Position numbers and translations under genes: made by a program
Notes under the pieces: model-generated
Database searches by the model: none
What the model saw: only the letters and a program-made list of their open reading frames with translations
Told to the model about the DNA's origin: nothing
Assembly (NCBI RefSeq): GCF_001411475.1
Contig: NZ_LLWH01000174.1
Coordinates: 1 to 35,356, forward strand
DNA: 35,356 bases
Source: Pseudomonas endophytica
GTDB lineage: Bacteria; Pseudomonadota; Gammaproteobacteria; Pseudomonadales; Pseudomonadaceae
Direction of reading: 5' to 3'
Shown: one piece after another, positions 26,639-34,728 of the stretch
Layout of the letters: each line of letters starts with the position of its first letter
Position numbering within the stretch: the stretch's first letter is position 1

Positions 26639-26660
26639 AAGGACCTTCGGGTCCTTTTTT
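26639..26660 (+). terminator. Intrinsic terminator after tRNA-Gly
   Basis: AAGGACC-TTCG-GGTCCTT, a 7-bp stem with the very stable TTCG tetraloop, is followed by a T-run to 26660. It ends the tRNA transcript 47 bases after CCA. Confidence 0.92.
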
Positions 26661-26884
26661 CGTTCCTGCACCATCCACTGAAATCCACCGGTATCGTCGA
26701 ATACCAATTGGCTATGTCCATTGCCGTCAAAACTCTAGGTTTTGAACCCGAATAATGCCCCCGCATTGCGATGCAAATTATCGCCCGCACCGCCTTCGAG
26801 CCCAATGTCTTTAAGACTCAAGCGCTGGAATACGGCGGTTATAGGATGGGCTAGGAGCAGAAACACCTTCACCTGGCTGGCTTT
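26661..26884. other. Gap after tRNA-Gly with no intact gene
   Basis: About 220 bases between the tRNA terminator and the broken alcohol dehydrogenase. Short open stretches can be read (one with MSIAVKTLGFEPE, another with IARTAFEPNVFKTQALEYGG) but they are interrupted and I cannot assign them. A long minus-strand frame covers the tRNA and is a known kind of spurious ORF. No att-type repeat of the tRNA 3' end was found by eye. Confidence 0.4.
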
Positions 26885-27924
26885 CTAGAACTCGGTCACG
26901 ACGGTGACGCCGGCCGTCTCGAAGCGATCCATGTTCATCAACGCGTCGATTGACTGCTCCAAGCTGATAGTTTTACCCACAAGTTTGTCCGGGGCCAGTT
27001 TTCCGCTGGTGATCATCTGGATCATGGCGTCATAACGATGGGCTTGCATGCCATGGCTACCGTAGATCTCCAGCTCGTGCGCGATAACCTTGCTCATGGG
27101 AATTGCCGGAGTGGCGTGGTCGGCAGCATCAGCCCCACTTGGACGTGTTTGCCTCGACGCCGCAGGTTGTTGATGGAGTTGAAGCACGTGGTGGGATGAC
27201 CCAATGCATCCAGCGATACGTGGGCGCCGCCTTGGGTAATTTCAAGCACGGCTTCGGTGACGTCCGCAACGCCGTGTGCGTTCACGGTCGCTGCGGCGCC
27301 GATCGCGCGCGCCAGCTCGAGTTTTTCTTGCGAGATATCGATGGCGATGACGTTCGCGCCGAGGGCCTGGGCGATCATCACTGCGGACAGCCCAACACCT
27401 CCGCAGCCGTGTACCGCTACCCACTGTCCGGCGCTGACTTTGCCTTGGTCAACGACGGCGCGGAATGAAGTGGCGAAGCGACAACCTAGGCTTGCAGCGG
27501 TGGCAAAGTCCATGCTCTCAGGGAGTGCCACGACGTTCAGGTCAGCTTGGTGTATTCCGACGTACTCAGCAAATGACCCCCAGTGGGTGAAGCCCGGTTG
27601 AAATTGCGTATTGCACACTTGCTGGTTACCGCTGTTGCACTCGGGACACGCGCCACACCCACCCACGAAAGGCACGGTTACACGGTCGCCGACCTTCCAC
27701 CGGGTAATGTCGCTGCCAACTTCGGCCACGATGCCGGCAAGCTCATGCCCGGGAACATGCGGCAACTCGATGTCAGGATCATGCCCCTTCCAGCCGTGCC
27801 AGTCGCTGCGGCAAACCCCCGTACCCCGCACTTGTATCACTACACCGTGACGCTCCGGCGTCGGATCTTCGACGTCCATCAAACGCGGCGGTTTGGAAAA
27901 GGCTTCGTAGACAACTGCTTTCAT
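26885..27924 (-). pseudogene. Zinc-dependent alcohol dehydrogenase, frameshifted
   Basis: A medium-chain NAD(P)-dependent dehydrogenase of about 346 residues is split by a single frame change near 27105-27115. The first frame (27924-27094) carries the catalytic-zinc motif GHELAG, the structural-zinc motif [15 protein letters not shown] and the Rossmann GCGGVGL. It then runs off after QVGLML into a premature TGA. The second frame resumes at [31 protein letters not shown] and ends VTVVTEF. Adding one base near CTGCCGAC would restore one protein. The start has GAGG 8 bases upstream. It may be a real pseudogene or a sequencing error. It is divergent from an Lrp/AsnC regulator. Confidence 0.85.
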
Positions 27925-28110
27925 GAAAGTAACCTCGACCTAGATAGACACGGCGCTGTAATCGACTGATCCGGTGTACGCGGTTCGGTACGAACCAGCG
28001 GTGATCCATTATGTGCGAATGCGTTGAAATTGCTTTTCAGATTGCAGTTGATAGTGCGCGCCGAATGAAATTAATCTTCATGATTTGGCATATGACTGAA
28101 AGGATCAACC

Positions 28111-28593
28111 ATGATCGAGCGTCTGGATAAGGTGGATATTGCAATATCAGAGCGACTGCAACGCGATGGGCGACTGTCGAATGTCAAACTGGCGGAGCAA
28201 CTTTCACTCAGCGAAGCCTCCTGTTGGCGTAAACAAAAGCGCCTCGAGGAATACGGGGTAATTGAGGGGTATCAAGCTATCCTGAATCGTAGAAAACTGG
28301 GCCTAGGAGTGATGGCGTTTGTTCAGATCTCCTGCAGTGATCACAGTGAAGAGGCCACACAAAATTTTGAAAAAATCATAGCGTCGGCGCCTCAGGTCCT
28401 CAGTTGTCACAATACAACCGGCGAGGCGGATTTCTTACTTCAAGTTGTCGCCAGAGACTTGGACAGCTACAGCAGATTCGTTGAAAAGGTACTGAGAAAG
28501 CTCCCGGGTGTATTGAGCATCCGCTCGCACCTTTCGCTTCGGGAAATGAAGACCACGCATCGTTTTCCGGTGGCTGAGCTTTTGAGCATCTAA
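28111..28593 (+). CDS. Lrp/AsnC-family transcriptional regulator
   Basis: The 160-residue protein has an N-terminal winged HTH (LDKVDIAISERLQRDGRLSNVKLAEQLSLSEASCWRKQKRLEEYGVIEGY, about 5-55). It also has a C-terminal RAM ligand domain (VMAFVQISCSDHSEE...GEADFLLQVVARDLDSYSRFVEKVL). AAAGGA precedes the ATG. It is divergent from the frameshifted alcohol dehydrogenase, with 186 bases between starts, so that gene is the likely target. The ligand, normally an amino acid, is unknown. Confidence 0.9.
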   Translation: MIERLDKVDIAISERLQRDGRLSNVKLAEQLSLSEASCWRKQKRLEEYGVIEGYQAILNRRKLGLGVMAFVQISCSDHSEEATQNFEKIIASAPQVLSCHNTTGEADFLLQVVARDLDSYSRFVEKVLRKLPGVLSIRSHLSLREMKTTHRFPVAELLSI

Positions 28594-28780
28594 GGGCCTT
28601 GTCTGGGCACGGAGCATACAGGTAAAAAACGCCAAAACTTCTGAGGTTAAATGAGTCAGTTCTGGGCGCCATTGGTGGCTCGCCTTAATGGCTCAGGGCG
28701 GCTGCTGGCGTTCATTATAGGCGCCGTGGCCCAATCTTCAGGTGTTGATCGGGCGCGGCCTTTAGGTGGCTTTAACGGTT

Positions 28781-30391
28781 TTAGAACCCATACAGCTGCG
28801 CAGGGTTATCAACCAGAATCTGCTTGATGAGCGCGTCGTCGTTTTCAACCCAGTTAAACAACATCTCCAGCAGGCTGGCATCGTTGGGCATCGGTACAGG
28901 TATACAAGGATGTGGCCAATCGCTTGCCCACAGTAGCCGGTTTGGATTCGCTTCGATCAACGCCCGAGCATAGGGCGTCACGTCGTCGTAGGGGAGGTCT
29001 TGTGACGCAGTAAAGCGATAGGCGCCGGAAAGTTTGACCCACGCACGGCCTTCTTTTAACAGGCGTAGCAGGTCTGTGAACCCAGGATGGTCCAGCCCGC
29101 TGCTGGTGGGCATATGCCCCATGTGGTCGATGACGACTGCAACGGGCAGGCTAGCCACAGTCTCGTACAAGTCAGCGAATTCGGTGATATCGATCAGCAG
29201 TTGAAGGTGCCAGCCAAGTGGCGCAACTTTTTTTGCCAGCGCAGCGACATCCGAGACCTCAACGCCACTTTTAAAGATCAGGTTGACGCGTACACCGCGA
29301 ACCCCGAGGTCGTGCATCGCCCACAAGGTTTGTGTATCTGTATCGGTGTCGATCACAACAACACCACGGTATGCGCTGCCTGCGTCTTTCAGCGCTGCGA
29401 GCGTTGTGCTGTTATCCGCTCCGTAGACGCTGGGTTGGACGATGACTCCGCGACTCAGTCCCAGGGTTTTCTGGACACGCTGAAACGCCTCCAGTGATGC
29501 GGGCGGTGGGGTGTAGGAGCGGTGAGGGGAGAACGGCTGGCCATTTTCGTTACCAAAAACGTGGAAGTGGCAGTCGCATGCACCCTCCGGTAACGTGCGC
29601 AGCAGTGTGCGGGGTTCAGGATCCGGGCCTGCGCATTGGGGAGCGTAGGTCTCGCCCAGCGAACTCATGCGAGTGATTTCCCAGCCTTGCAACCCTCGCA
29701 ATCCGTTACGTTCGGCGGAGTTGATGATTTGTTGCCAGGTGACTCGTCTGGCGAGGTCGGGATCACCGAGCTTAATCGCCTCAAAGATCGCCCGATGTTC
29801 AGCGAGCAGCGTCTCACCCAGATTGCTTGAACGAACTAGGCGGTTCTCCAGCGAAGCTGCTTCGTAAACGTGACTGCAGAGGAAAATGATGAAATTTCGA
29901 AAGTATTCATTGCCTGTGGCATCGGCAATTGCGCGCTTGAACTGGAGGCTGTGTTCCACCATGTCCTGACGGTTTTGTATGCCAGCGCGCAGGGTTTCCA
30001 ATGCCGCCGCAATCTTGTTGAGCTGACTGAGTGATCGCCTTCTGGCCGCCATAGAGGCTGCGGCCACTTCGAGGTCCAAGCGTAGTTCATATAACTGACG
30101 AAGCTTGTTGCTATCGGTCAGTTCTTCTTGAGTAATCCGGAAGCTGTTTTGGTTGGTCTGGGTTGCAACAAATACCCCAAGCCCCTGTCGACTGACGACC
30201 AAACCGGCCGAATTGAGTCGAGCGACGGCCTCACGCACGACATTTCGGCTAACAGCAAACGCTTCGGCCAGTCGGCTTTCGGTTGGGATACGTTCGCCGG
30301 GACGGAGTCGTCCTTCACGGATTTCGTTTTCTAGGTGACGAAAAATTTCAACCGAGAAGTGATCGCGTCGCCCAATTGCTTTTATAGTCAT
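28781..30391 (-). CDS. GntR/FCD regulator fused to a COG3618-type amidohydrolase
   Basis: This 536-residue reading frame joins two whole proteins. Residues 1-80 are a GntR winged helix (RPGERIPTESRLAEAFAVSRNVVREAVARL). Residues about 95-225 are an FCD ligand domain. From about 242 it is a metal-dependent TIM-barrel hydrolase: CHFHVFG (His275, His277), VVIDHMGHMP, and the late Asp in LLWASDWPHP. The second part begins at an internal Met242 (29668) with only a weak GGGA site ahead, so separate translation is possible but not obvious. The hydrolase half is a paralogue of the protein at 31764-32654. By family it opens lactones or similar rings; substrate unknown. Confidence 0.8.
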   Translation of the reverse strand: MTIKAIGRRDHFSVEIFRHLENEIREGRLRPGERIPTESRLAEAFAVSRNVVREAVARLNSAGLVVSRQGLGVFVATQTNQNSFRITQEELTDSNKLRQLYELRLDLEVAAASMAARRRSLSQLNKIAAALETLRAGIQNRQDMVEHSLQFKRAIADATGNEYFRNFIIFLCSHVYEAASLENRLVRSSNLGETLLAEHRAIFEAIKLGDPDLARRVTWQQIINSAERNGLRGLQGWEITRMSSLGETYAPQCAGPDPEPRTLLRTLPEGACDCHFHVFGNENGQPFSPHRSYTPPPASLEAFQRVQKTLGLSRGVIVQPSVYGADNSTTLAALKDAGSAYRGVVVIDTDTDTQTLWAMHDLGVRGVRVNLIFKSGVEVSDVAALAKKVAPLGWHLQLLIDITEFADLYETVASLPVAVVIDHMGHMPTSSGLDHPGFTDLLRLLKEGRAWVKLSGAYRFTASQDLPYDDVTPYARALIEANPNRLLWASDWPHPCIPVPMPNDASLLEMLFNWVENDDALIKQILVDNPAQLYGF

Positions 30392-30413
30392 TTTACTCAG
30401 TCATCAAATGTCA

Positions 30414-30431
30414 GTTTCAATAGCTTGAAAC
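30414..30431. promoter_or_regulatory. Palindrome upstream of the GntR-amidohydrolase gene
   Basis: GTTTCAA-TAGC-TTGAAAC has perfect 7-base arms. It lies 23 bases before the ATG on the minus strand, in the 98-base gap after the MFS gene. This suits an operator for the encoded GntR domain (autoregulation). Not tested. Confidence 0.4.
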
Positions 30432-30435
30432 GTCA

Positions 30436-30467
30436 AACGCCCACGCACCGAGCGATGCGTGAGCGTT
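30436..30467 (-). terminator. Terminator-like hairpin after the MFS gene
   Basis: On the minus strand a 12-bp stem with one G-U pair (30436-30447 with 30456-30467, loop of 8) is followed by TTTGACGTTTC. It would partly separate the amidohydrolase-MFS transcript from the GntR-amidohydrolase gene. The U-tract is poor. Confidence 0.45.
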
Positions 30468-30489
30468 ACTCTAACAAATGATGGCTCAC

Positions 30490-31719
30490 TCAGTGTAATT
30501 GCTTGCCCTTGGTTTCCGGGAGGAACAGGGTCACCACGATGACAAGGCAGTAGGCGCCTCCTGCGAAAATCGCGATCGCGGTGCCCAAGCTGTATTGGGC
30601 GCTTATGAAACCAACAAGTCCGGGAAACAGAGCGCCGACGGCACGCCCGAAGTTATATGAGAACGCCTGGCCGTTGGCTCTCACTGCCGATGGATACAGC
30701 TCGGTCAAAAAGGCGCCCATGCCGCTGTAGATACCTGAGGCTGCAAAGCCTAATGGAAATCCGAGAATCAGCATCTGGGTATTGGTCAGGTTCAGTTGCA
30801 TGTAGCAGACCACACTAATGGCTGATAACACGGCGAAGAGAATGAAGTTGGGGCGGCGCCCCAAGCGGTCAGATAGGAACGCGCCACAGACATAACCAAA
30901 GAACGAGCCGATGATAACAACCATCAGGTAACTGCCTGTACCGAAGACCGACAACCCCTTTTCCAGCTTCAAATAGGCCGGTAGCCACGTCGTGATTGCG
31001 TAGTAGCCACCTTGCACGCCCATGCAGAGCAGGGCAGATAACAGGGTGGTGCGCAGAAGTGCGGGTGAGAAAATGTGCCAGAAAGCAACCGAGTTGCCTG
31101 TTTCGCTCTGGTTCTTTTTAGTCTGTAGGAACACTTCGGGTTCTGGCACATACTTGCGAATGTAGAGAACGAGCAGCGCAGGAACGATGCCTATCCAAAA
31201 TAGTGATCGCCAGGCGAGATCCTCGGGTAGGAAGCTGAAGGACAGGGTGTATAGCAGGGCGGCGGCGCCCCATCCCACAGCCCATCCGCTCTGAACAATA
31301 CCGACGGCTTTGCCGCGATGTTCTGCGCGAACCATCTCGCCGATCAGCACTGACCCTACGGCCCACTCGCCGCCAAATCCAAGCCCTTGCAGCGCGCGGA
31401 GGACGAACAGCTGTTCGAAGTTTTGCGCGAATCCGATCAGTACGGTGCAGATCGAGAACCACAGAATGCTGATCTGCAGCAACCGCACGCGACCGTAGCG
31501 GTCGGCCAGAATGCCGGCCCCCCATCCGCCGATCGACGAAAAAAGTAACGTGACCGTACTCAGTAGCCCCACTGACCCCTTGTCAATGTGCCAGAGGGTC
31601 ATCAACGAGGCGATGACAAAGGTGAACACCATGAAATCCAGAGCATCCAGCGCCCAACCACCAAATGCAGAATAGAACGTACGTTTCTCAACGGTATTAA
31701 GTTCGCTAAACCAACTCAT
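30490..31719 (-). CDS. MFS transporter (sugar/aromatic acid:H+ symporter-like)
   Basis: This 409-residue inner-membrane protein has 12 helices. MFS signatures are GILADRYGRVRLL after helix 2 and GAFLSDRLGRRPN in the second half. The N-terminus SAFGGWALDALDFMVFTFV, with an Asp in helix 1, is typical of the metabolite/aromatic acid and sialic acid-type symporters. GGAGG lies 6 bases before the ATG. It sits between two related amidohydrolases on one strand, so it probably imports the compound they hydrolyse. Confidence 0.9.
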   Translation of the reverse strand: MSWFSELNTVEKRTFYSAFGGWALDALDFMVFTFVIASLMTLWHIDKGSVGLLSTVTLLFSSIGGWGAGILADRYGRVRLLQISILWFSICTVLIGFAQNFEQLFVLRALQGLGFGGEWAVGSVLIGEMVRAEHRGKAVGIVQSGWAVGWGAAALLYTLSFSFLPEDLAWRSLFWIGIVPALLVLYIRKYVPEPEVFLQTKKNQSETGNSVAFWHIFSPALLRTTLLSALLCMGVQGGYYAITTWLPAYLKLEKGLSVFGTGSYLMVVIIGSFFGYVCGAFLSDRLGRRPNFILFAVLSAISVVCYMQLNLTNTQMLILGFPLGFAASGIYSGMGAFLTELYPSAVRANGQAFSYNFGRAVGALFPGLVGFISAQYSLGTAIAIFAGGAYCLVIVVTLFLPETKGKQLH

Positions 31720-31763
31720 GGTTATCCTCCGGGCAACACCGTGGCGTTGCTTGGTTGTTGTTT

Positions 31764-32654
31764 TTATTTGAAGTCGTAGAGAGCGGCAGGGTTATCTACC
31801 AAAATACGCTGTCGTTGGCGCTCACTGGGCGCCCATGCGTGCAAGCGTTCGAGCAGTAAGCCGGTGTCGGGGGGGCTTTCGAGTGCCACGTGGGGCCAGT
31901 CGCTGCCCCACACCATTCGTTCGGGAGCGGTGTCCAGCAATGCATGGGCGAGTGCATCTGTATCGGCGTATTCTGGTTGCTGATCGCTCAGGCGATAGGC
32001 TCCCGATAATTTGACCCACCAGCCGTGTTCCGACACGTTTCGCAGCAGTGCTTCAAACCCGGGCTCTTTAACCCCCAGATGGGCTGGGAAGTGGCCTAAG
32101 TGGTCAATCACCACGGGGCAGGGCAGCTTAGCTATCCGAGCCTCAAGCTCACTTAAATACCGAACGTCAATCAGAAACTGCATGTGCCAGCCAAGGTCGG
32201 CAACCCGATTGGCAAGGTGCTCCATCGCGTCCAGATTCACGCCGCCGCGAAACAACACATTAATGCGAACCCCGCGTACACCCAAGGCATGCATCTTCGC
32301 CAGCTCTTCATCGCCAATCTGTTCGTTTATTACCGCGACGCCTCTCAGTTGCTCTTGATGACGTTTCAATACGTCGAGCATGTACCGGTTATCGGTGCCG
32401 TAAACACTCGGCTGCACTAATACGCCTCGCTGTATCCCGATCCTTCGCAATACATCCAGATACAGCCCCTCAGGTGCAGGAGGCGGGGTGTAGCTGCGAT
32501 CGGACACAAGGGGATAACGTTCAAAGTCGTCGCAGATTACGTGTGCATGTGTGTCGCATGCCCCAGTCGGCAATACGAAGCTCGGGACCGTTACTTCTGC
32601 TCCAGGTGGCGCACAGGAAGGTGTCGAGTCAATGGCGGATTTTGGGTGAGACAT
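31764..32654 (-). CDS. Amidohydrolase family protein (COG3618, lactonase-like)
   Basis: The 296-residue metal-dependent TIM-barrel hydrolase has the HxH motif CDTHAHV (His36, His38), VVIDHLGHFP, and the catalytic Asp in VWGSDWPHV. This is the group that holds 2-pyrone-4,6-dicarboxylate lactonase and sugar-lactone enzymes. I start at the ATG at 32654, because GAGGAG stands 9 bases upstream; the same frame is open further back but contains 7-base tandem repeats and looks non-coding. It is the first gene of a locus with the MFS transporter and the fused hydrolase. Substrate is unknown. Confidence 0.83.
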   Translation of the reverse strand: MSHPKSAIDSTPSCAPPGAEVTVPSFVLPTGACDTHAHVICDDFERYPLVSDRSYTPPPAPEGLYLDVLRRIGIQRGVLVQPSVYGTDNRYMLDVLKRHQEQLRGVAVINEQIGDEELAKMHALGVRGVRINVLFRGGVNLDAMEHLANRVADLGWHMQFLIDVRYLSELEARIAKLPCPVVIDHLGHFPAHLGVKEPGFEALLRNVSEHGWWVKLSGAYRLSDQQPEYADTDALAHALLDTAPERMVWGSDWPHVALESPPDTGLLLERLHAWAPSERQRQRILVDNPAALYDFK

Positions 32655-32711
32655 GAATTTCATCTCCTCGAGCGCTTTTCGCGCGCCATCGCGGTTGGTA
32701 AGCAGAGCTTG

Positions 32712-32732
32712 TTGGTTGTTGGTTGTTGGTTG
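32712..32732. repeat. Three tandem copies of TTGGTTG
   Basis: Three perfect 7-base units lie 58 bases upstream of the amidohydrolase start, preceded by a partial unit TTG (32709-32711). A repeat unit not divisible by three is open to slippage. It lies in the 5' region, not in the gene. Confidence 0.7.
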
Positions 32733-32897
32733 TCCAACAAGTGATGGCATGTTGAGTTTTCGGCACTGCCTTGTCAATGCGTATAGGCGCGGATTTTTAC
32801 AGTGGCTTGCGGGATTAGAAGTAGCGGTCAGCGGCTGCCTCGTCGGCATATTCAAGGCTCAACCTTGTCACGAGCAGTTTCTGCTGGGCGATCTAGG

Positions 32898-34165
32898 TCA
32901 AGATTTATCACCGTAACCCTTGTTGAAATCGGGCATATCAGGATGCTTGATCGAACTCCGGTCGTAGCGGGTGCGGGTGTGCAGTTGGCCCTGGGTGCGC
33001 AGCACTTCGTCGTGCAGGTTGTCGCGCTCGAAGTCGCAGATCACCCGGCCATTGAGGTTGATCTGGTGCAGGTGACCGCTGCCGTAGTACAGGTGGTTGA
33101 TGGCACGCTGGTCGGGCAGGGTCAGGGTTTCGAGGTTGCTCAGTTCATCGTAGTGGTATTTCAGTTCCCCGGCAGCGCTGGTTTCGCTGAGCAGTTGTCC
33201 GTTCTTGTCGTAGCTGAATACCAGCGGTTGTTGCTGGCCGTTGAGGTCGGTGAAGGTGATCGACAGTAAGTTGTCGGCGTTGTCGTAGGCGTATGCGGTG
33301 ACGCCGTCGGCGGTTGTTTTTTTGATCAAGCGCCCGGCGGCATCGCGTTCGAAGCGGTGTTTGAGCGGCGGGCAGTCATCGGCCATGCATCGGCTGGTGC
33401 CGGGGCGGGCACATGATCCACGCCGCTGACATCGCCCACGGCGTTGTAGTGATAAAGGCGCCCGCTGCTGTCCAGATCGCGCTGGGCAATCAGCCGATCC
33501 AGCGCATCCCAGCCGAAGGCGTAGGCTTCGTTGTTTTCGTTGGTCAGCTTTTTCAGGCGGCCATAGGCGTCGTAGCTGAACTGCACGCTATGGCCCTGAG
33601 CATCGGTGCGCTGTTTGACCCGGCCACTGAGGTCGTACTGGTAGCGGGTGGTCTGTTGGGCGGGGTCGGTGTAACCGATGATCTGGCCGGCGGTGTCGCG
33701 CTCGTAGCGGTCGAGGCGGCCGTCTGGGCGTTCGCTTTCAATCAGCAAGCCACGCCGGTCATAGCGGTAACGCTGGCTTTCACCGCGTGCGTTGATGCTC
33801 TGGCTGAGTTGCCCGCGGGCATCGTAGCGGTAGTGGGTTTCGGCGTTGGAGCAGTCGCGGTAGCTGAGCAGTTGACTGTATTTGTTCCAGTCCAGGGTTT
33901 TGTGTTTGCCTGTGGCGTCGGTGATGGACACCACCCGGCCTTGCGGGTCGTAGCCGTAATGGATGGTGTGCCCGAGCGGGTCTTGTTCGCTGAGCAGGTT
34001 GCCGCGCTCGTCGTAACGGTAGGTGTGGGTACGCCCGCCGCGGTCGGTGATGCTCAGCGGCAGCGCCCAATGTTCGGTGTAGTAGAGGCGCTCGCTGCGG
34101 CCCAGCGGGTCGCGGGTTTCGATCAGACGGCCGATTTCATCGTAGGCGTAATCCTGTGGCTGAGA
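32898..34165 (-). pseudogene. Rhs core fragment (YD repeats), truncated at both ends and frameshifted
   Basis: GC-rich YD-repeat coding sequence runs on the minus strand from about 34158 (YAYDEIGRLIETRDPLGR, YTEHWALPL, YRYDERGNLLSEQDPLGH) to about 32955 (VLRTQGQLHTRTRYDR). There is no start: an in-frame TGA lies at 34166-34168, right next to the first repeat. A frame change occurs near 33385-33395, between GDVSGVDHVPAPAPADA and the frame with LKHRFERDAAGRLIKK. After TRYDR the sequence departs from Rhs and ends. It is a silent leftover of an Rhs gene, behind the intact toxin-immunity end. Loss of core by recombination is inferred. Confidence 0.85.
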
Positions 34166-34212
34166 TCACACCATGGCCTTTGCCGCGCTCAGTTACTGAA
34201 CCTTCGCCTTAA

Positions 34213-34728
34213 TCAGGATGAGGCCTGATTAGGCTTTTTTTCCCAAAATTTTGCGCCTTCTGACATCATCAACTTTTGCAGAAACTCGTCCACCGAGTTC
34301 GCTGCTTTGGGCCAATAATTTCTCTCATCCATAGGTAAGATAACGTAAATTTCTCCTTTGGGGCTCATCATGAGTAAGTCTGAGTCCCCATAAAATCTGC
34401 CAAAAACGATGTCTCCTTCTAAAAGGTCGTTACATCTAATCGTTTTCTGATATTCGGTTTCTTCTGCGGCCTCTAGGGGGGGGAGAATTTCAATACCCCA
34501 TTGCCCGTACTTGTCATCTTTAAATAGTTCTGCGTGTTCAAAAATTTCCCACATACCAATAAGCTCGATTGTGGACTTAGGGAAGAGTTCAAGTATGGCG
34601 TCACTTGTAATGCCATTTGAAAAGTGCGATCTCAACATGAATGGACATTTTTCCCCAAAATGACTGGCGCTTCTTGCAACGGACCAGTCACTCTTGATTT
34701 TTTCAATAATTAATTCGAGTCTGCTCAT
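34213..34728 (-). CDS. SUKH/SMI1-KNR4-like immunity protein for the Rhs toxin
   Basis: The 171-residue acidic cytosolic protein starts MSRLELIIEKIKSDW. Its ATG overlaps the toxin stop as ATGA, so it is coupled to the toxin. Features of the SUKH fold are the central WGIEILPPLEAAEETEYQKTIRCNDLLEGDIVFGRFYGDSDLLMMSPKGEIYVIL and the terminal VDEFLQKLM helix. Such proteins bind and block contact-dependent and polymorphic toxins. Base composition is much more AT-rich than the Rhs sequence around it, as usual for exchangeable tips. The family call is by pattern, so moderately sure. Confidence 0.75.
   Translation of the reverse strand: MSRLELIIEKIKSDWSVARSASHFGEKCPFMLRSHFSNGITSDAILELFPKSTIELIGMWEIFEHAELFKDDKYGQWGIEILPPLEAAEETEYQKTIRCNDLLEGDIVFGRFYGDSDLLMMSPKGEIYVILPMDERNYWPKAANSVDEFLQKLMMSEGAKFWEKKPNQASS

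Noticed and set aside
33413..34228. 271-codon plus-strand ORF rich in Val and Ala
   Set aside because: It is the antisense shadow of GC-rich Rhs YD repeats and shows no ribosome site or family motif.
34204..34240. Hairpin with T-run at the end of the immunity gene
   Set aside because: The T-run is on the plus strand, where no gene is transcribed into it; on the minus strand it encodes the last codons and lacks a U-tract, so it is not a terminator for the immunity gene.
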